From NCBI GenBank assembly GCA_014898415.1, contig RCTD01000018.1, forward strand, positions 1,183,001-1,247,000: a stretch of 64,000 bases of DNA. Direction: 5' to 3'. Of the stretch, positions 59,298 through 64,000 are shown one piece after another (position 1 is the first letter of the stretch; the number at the start of each line of letters is the position of its first letter). This DNA comes from Stromatinia cepivora. Taxonomy: Eukaryota > Ascomycota > Leotiomycetes > Helotiales > Sclerotiniaceae. The notes under the pieces are model-generated. The model searched no databases. It was given only the letters and a program-made list of their open reading frames with translations, and was not told where the DNA came from. Made by a program: the position numbers and the translations under genes.

Positions 59298-60100
59298 TGG
59301 TTCGTGGCGGACGGGCAGAGAGTATGAGTATGGGTATGGAGGGTTGACTGGTGTTTTATGTCTTTCTGTTACATAATGCTTTTGCTTCTGACTTCGAAGT
59401 TATTGATGGCTTATTGCGTTCATGCACGGAGGTTCTCACATTACAATGATTATCAGGCTTGGTGGAATACTACACGGAACTGACGTGGATAATTGGTACA
59501 AGATAGAATGCAATGGAAAGGTGAAAACTACAATTGTAGTTCGTGTACTTCAATTACTTCTACCATCATTGTTGACTCCAGATAACACATTTCATCCCCG
59601 CTATTCACCTCTAAACCAGAGAATACCCATGGAGGATGGCTTGGTTGAATAGGCAGCATGCACCTTATGGTAGATTCCCAGCACATTACACACCACACAT
59701 ACATATCCGATTTCAATTTACACAAGACAGCATCATTGTTCTCTTTCACTCCCGGCGATCTATCCCTTTCCCGTTCAGATATTAAACCTTGATCAGACAA
59801 CTCAAACTTCATCTAGAAATCGACTCCAATGCAAGCATGACATTTTAGAAAAATAATAATCCCTAAATTCATCTAGCTATTATTTCGTACCACGACGCAA
59901 CCGCTCACTCACCAAACTAATCATCAAAAGTAACCTCACAACCCCTTCTAATTAACGCACTAATACAATAATAAAATAATTAAAACAACTACCCTGGCCC
60001 CAAAAAGACTCTTTCCAACTCTTTATCTCATACTCACACTCTAATCCTACCACCTCCCATATCACACACAACTCACATTCTTCTCATCCCGTTGAAGCTA
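59298..60100. other. Intergenic region
   Basis: No supportable coding sequence. Short frames at 59422-59652 (+) and 59528-59812 (-) carry no recognised features. From about 59900 on the sequence is AT-rich and likely belongs to the 3' flank of the next minus-strand gene. Confidence 0.5.
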
Positions 60101-61994
60101 TTACCCAAGAACCACAAAATCATCCACAAAAAGTCCCGGTACATCAGTAGCCCCACTATCACAATAAGAATGCACTGTTAACTGCACATTCTGTGGACCA
60201 TCTCCTGAAGGAGCAGTGAAGAATAGATAGATCATACTCCAACCTGGGTATGTGGAGGAATTGATTAAAGTAGGCGGGGAGGATTGTGTAGGGGTTTGAA
60301 CTGTGGAAAATGGCCGTCAGTAATTTTTTGGGGAAAAAGGAAGAGTGAAGACGTCTGCGATATCGATAGGGGATTTGGGAACCAGAGAAGAAAGAGCCGA
60401 CTTACGATAGATGTAGCAATTAGAAGAGGACTCAATGCTGAGTGCATTATTTGCTTTTACATAGCCAGTAGCGAGGTAGTTGGAAGAGGGGCATGCTGTT
60501 ACGGTTTGCGATAAAGTTATGTATGAGGTGGCTGAGGATGATGGGAAGAAAAGTAGTTCTCTGAGGATTGGAGTTGATATGTTAGTAGATGTTTCTTTTT
60601 CTTTTTTTGATGAAAGGAAAAACTCACAAACTGGTAGATCCACCGTGAGGAGTAGCTGAAGTGGTATAGGTAGGAGGATTGGGTCCCGTGGCAGCCGCTA
60701 CCCATGGATCAATACCATTGCCATCTTCAAAACCACCATTAATCAAAGACGGACGGATTGTACAAGCTGGAGCTGTTACTGTAGTGTATTGTATAACAGT
60801 CGTGGTACCCAAGCTAATCACGGTGGTGGGTACTTGAACAGTGGTTGCTATAGTTGTTGCAACGGTAGTAACCTGTGTGAACGTTGATAAGACAGTGGTG
60901 GTTTGACCTCCTACTGTACTAATGACTGTTGTGGTTATTGTGACCGATGTGATGGCGGGTAGGGATGCGGAGGAGGTTACGGTGAATATGGTTGTTGATG
61001 GGATGGCAGAGGATGGAAGTGGTGAAGAGATGAAAGAGGATGAGGAGGGTAAGGGCAAGATGTATGTGGTGGAAGCTGCAGTACTAGGAATCAAACTCGA
61101 ACTTGGGAAAAATTCTATTGAAGTGCTGGGTTCAGCCGAGTTTAGAGAAGTGAAGAGAGAACTTTCGCTGGAGATAACACTGGCTGATTCCGAAACTTTT
61201 GTTGATGACTCAGGAATGCTCGTTGGTTCTGTAGAGCCGCTAGCTTCCTGAGTTGACGAGGGTATATCTGTGCCACTGGTAACTGGATTTTCAGAAGTAG
61301 AAGATGGCAAGATTTCAGCTGAAGTAGTGAAACCAGATCCTGATGAGGCCAGCGAGCTAGAAACTTCTGAGACAACCGACGAAGATCCAACCGAGCTCTG
61401 AATTATCGATGAAGAAAGCTCTGAAATTATGGCACTGCTCGATGTAGAAGCTGGAATCGAAGTGGGTGCTTCCGTACTGATCGACAAGGTCTCAATGGTG
61501 GTTGCAGAAACAACAAGACTGCTTGATGGAAGTGAAGACTCGGAAGAGAATGATGAGAATATCAAACTCTCGGTAGAAGAAAGGGTGCCCAAGAATGATG
61601 AGACAGGCGTAGAAAATTCAACTGAAGAGACAGGACTCTGACTTGTGTAAGTGGCTGCTGCACCTGAAGTCGAAACGAATGATGAAAGGATCAATGATTG
61701 GGAGCTGGTCTCTAATGGTATGGAAGAGGTTGAGACATAGCTGACACTGCTCAATACTGTCGTACTAGCTAAAACATCGGAGCTGGTAGAAGCAGGTGTG
61801 AAATCGGCAGTCGAATATATTCCACTGCTAGGAGGTGCAGAAGAAGAAACAATTGGACATTCCAATGCAGTTACAGTAATAGTCTGTTGAGGAGGACATG
61901 AAGGTTCTGCAGCTTGTCTTTTATCAAGAACGAAAGCAGTGGAAGCATCCAAGATAGAAAGCACAACGAGTAAAAGTCCCTGGGAAGCAAACAT
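60101..61994 (-). CDS. Secreted Ser/Thr-rich protein with C-terminal CBM-like domain
   Basis: Exons (minus) 61994-60628, 60560-60406 and 60300-60101 join in phase to about 573 aa. A signal peptide (MFASQGLLLVVLSILDASTA) is followed by a KR processing-type site (FVLDKRQ). Residues about 50-410 are extremely Ser/Thr-rich and would be heavily O-mannosylated. A folded C-terminal domain begins IRPSLINGGFEDGNGIDPW and continues ATSYITLSQTVTACPSSNYL, NNALSIESSSNCYIY, YPGWSMIYLFFTAPSGDGPQ and ends GLFVDDFVVLG. The NGGFE...W start and VDDF end are features of galactose-binding-like CBM4/9-type jelly rolls in fungi. A cell-wall or surface role is inferred from the Ser/Thr stalk. No catalytic domain is seen. 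Confidence 0.82.
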
Positions 61995-62895
61995 GATGCC
62001 AGAGTTAACGAGTGAAAAAAGGTCAGAAAAGGACAGACAACGAAAAGCGTGAGCTGCTCACAAAAAAGTACCCTACCAAGTGTTTATGTATATAACGTCG
62101 AGCTCATCCTCAGCTGTCGGTCAGTATGAGACATGAAATCAATAAAACCCCTTGATCTGATTAATATTAGCTCCTTTTGGTGACATGAAGTTTACGAATC
62201 GCATCTTCTTTTATGAATTCGGAGGCTGTCAAAAAATCCGTTATTGTTGAAACAGGCATATCATGCAAGGAATAGAACACAGTATCGTTTCCCTTAAAAA
62301 TGCATAATGACCGAAACATTATACAGGCACGTGGATAAGCTACTTTCAGTTGCTGCAATTTTGTATTAAAATTGACTCACCTAGCCGCGCTCTTAATATT
62401 GCTGCCAACATTCGAGTACATTGCCTCGGATACCCACTAGTTTTGACACGATGACGAGTACAGTCCTTGATTTCTATCCGACAACTGATACGATGATGAA
62501 TGTGAGAAGTACAGAGGGACCTTCGGGAGAGTCCATAATATTTTGAGCCTAAATCCAACATTGAGGAGTGAATAATGATGTCGCTCGAAAGTTTCTTTTG
62601 ACGGATCAGAGAACATTGTGCCTGTTTTTCTAATGTCTCAAGTGAGGTAATTTTAGTTGAGTACTAGGCAGACTGGATGAAGATCATTTTCCCAGCTCTG
62701 ATACTATTACGGGAAATTGCAGTCTCAGGTTCGGCCGTCGGGAAGAGCTTCAAAGTGACCTATTACATTCGATATCAAGATCGGTTATCTTTGCCACAAC
62801 TTTGCTTTTCCCCCTCAAGCCTCGCACAAATTGTGAATTTTCAGCTTTCCTTACTTCAATATTCAAACTTCTGGCTTTTCAACCCCTCGACAGAA
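61995..62895. other. Intergenic region between divergent genes
   Basis: Shared 5' region of two divergent genes. A plus-strand frame runs in from 62677 into the next gene but its sequence before 62896 looks like leader. Nothing else notable. Confidence 0.5.
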
Positions 62896-64000
62896 ATGCC
62901 TCGTCGGAAGAAAAATGGAATTTTTGACTCCTATGGTTTGCCAAAACCGATTATTGAAGTTGTTCAGACTTCTACCAGGACCAAGGCCAGCGCTAGCACA
63001 AGACCATTAATTGAGTATCAAGCGACCCCAAAGCAACGTTCAGTACACAATGGACATAAGTTGACACAGAGTACTTTAATGCCAGAGCTAGCTCATGGCT
63101 TAAAGTATACTCTCCCGGACAGGCGGCCTTATTCATTGCAACATATATCGGCTTTGAAAAGGGCATGCAAATCTATGGCAAGATATTTCAAAGAAACTTC
63201 AATCACGTCTCTTTCTCCTGCAGGGCCTGTTAATAGCGATGAGGTCCACTTCTTGAATATGGGAGGTAGAGTGATGTTTGTACAGCCCATAGCAATGTAC
63301 AAAAGCCCAGGTCCATCAGGCAAAACTTTTGGAGTCATCCGTCTCGAAGGTGAAAAGATCAGATTTAAAGCTGCAAGCGGTTGGGGAAAGAGAGATCATG
63401 ACGATTCGCTGCGAGACAACGAATTCTGCTCAGCTGTAAGTGTCACTAAATTTCCAAGGCGATCAGTTGTGTTGTAGTTAGCTGCAAGGGTCAGACTACA
63501 AATAATACTCTTACTCGCTCGTTATAGATTAATGCTAATTTATCGATTCTGTAGCAAGTATTGCAATTTTGCAATTCCTTGGGCTTCCACCTTCCAGGCA
63601 ATTGTTGGGATAAAACCGAAGTGGGAAGATACGCGGCTTGTCATGTCGAGAAGAAGCTCATATTGATGCTTGTCCTCGATATAATCTACGATGCCCAGAC
63701 CGGCGATATAGCTATGTTTAGGCTCGACGAACTCTGGGAGCGAGGACTTCGAGCACAGATATACATTGACAAAGATCCTTGTCATCACTGTAAATTTTTT
63801 GCTAAGCTATTGACGGAATACACAGGCATCGAATTCACAATAATCACTGCAAAAAATTTCGTGGAAGCAGAGTGGTCAAAGGCGGATGGGAAGAAACAGC
63901 TGCAACGGAAGCATATTGAGTCGTCGACGCAATCTCAATTATTCAATTATCCAACATCCAAGACGAAACGGCCAAGGCAGCCAGTGGACTACAGCATCTC
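62896..64000 (+). CDS. Zinc-dependent deaminase-fold protein, 3' end outside window
   Basis: Exon 1 is 62896-63435 (MPRRKKNGIFDSYGLPKPII...RDNEFCSA). After an intron with a GTAAGT donor and CTGTAG acceptor, exon 2 starts at 63555, in phase, and runs past the window end. Exon 2 reads FCNSLGFHLPGNCWDKTEVG, then RYAACHVEKKLILMLVLDII with the HVE zinc/catalytic motif (CAT at 63642). It then has QIYIDKDPCHHCKFFAKLLT, giving the paired cysteines PCxxC (63777-63791). HxE with PCxxC is the cytidine/nucleic-acid deaminase signature. The first exon is basic at its start, with PLIEYQATPKQRSVHNGHKL and EVHFLNMGGRVMFVQPIAMY. The tail after PCHHC is basic and Ser/Gln-rich (SSTQSQLFNYPTSKTKRPRQ). The exact deaminase family cannot be told by eye, and substrate (nucleoside, RNA, DNA) is unknown. 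Start 62896 is chosen over 62677, whose upstream extension is unlike a protein. Confidence 0.7.

Overview
This window reads as nuclear DNA of a filamentous ascomycete. The reasons are AT-rich sequence, many short (about 50-110 bp) GT-AG introns, clear fungal families (Atg15, Och1, Chs7, a Pho85-type cyclin, a BIM1-like copper protein), abundant microsatellites, and a C-to-T/G-to-A degraded DNA transposon that looks RIP-mutated. A leotiomycete of the Botrytis/Sclerotinia kind is my best guess, but that is inference only. No rRNA, tRNA or CRISPR array was recognised.

Layout. 1-612: the 3' end of an unrecognised plus-strand gene. 3173-4466: an RfeG-like regulatory protein (+). 6898-8601: vacuolar lipase Atg15 (+). 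12071-14398: a mitochondrial-type acyl-CoA synthetase (-). 15453-16580: an Och1-type mannosyltransferase (-). 22648-24703: a Pho85-type cyclin (-). 24.7-34.5 kb: a gene-poor stretch with a 420-bp heptamer minisatellite and repeated TACGGAGTA motifs. 34511-35621: chitin synthase export chaperone Chs7 (+). 36349-36550: a long CTTCCT tract.

37257-38968 (-) and 40566-42065 (+) form a divergent pair, a choline-oxidising GMC enzyme and betaine aldehyde dehydrogenase. Together they would convert choline to glycine betaine, and both end in PTS1-like tripeptides. 43167-45397 (-) is a coiled-coil orphan; 46321-47904 (-) a DUF7730/F-box-like protein; 48627-50934 (-) a ferric-reductase-type oxidoreductase; 52420-53307 (+) a BIM1/X325 secreted copper protein; 53992-55300 (-) an alpha/beta hydrolase.

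55.4-59.3 kb is an accessory, degraded block. It holds a 368-bp nested inverted-repeat (MITE-like) element and a RIP-scarred Tc1/mariner element (57171-58724) inserted at a TA in an exon of an unknown gene. The host reading frame resumes in phase across the insertion, broken by a single TGA. 60101-61994 (-) is a Ser/Thr-rich secreted protein. From 62896 to the window end runs a gene (+) with a zinc-dependent deaminase signature (HVE ... PCHHC).

The exon structures were worked out by eye from frame continuity and splice signals and have not been checked against transcripts.
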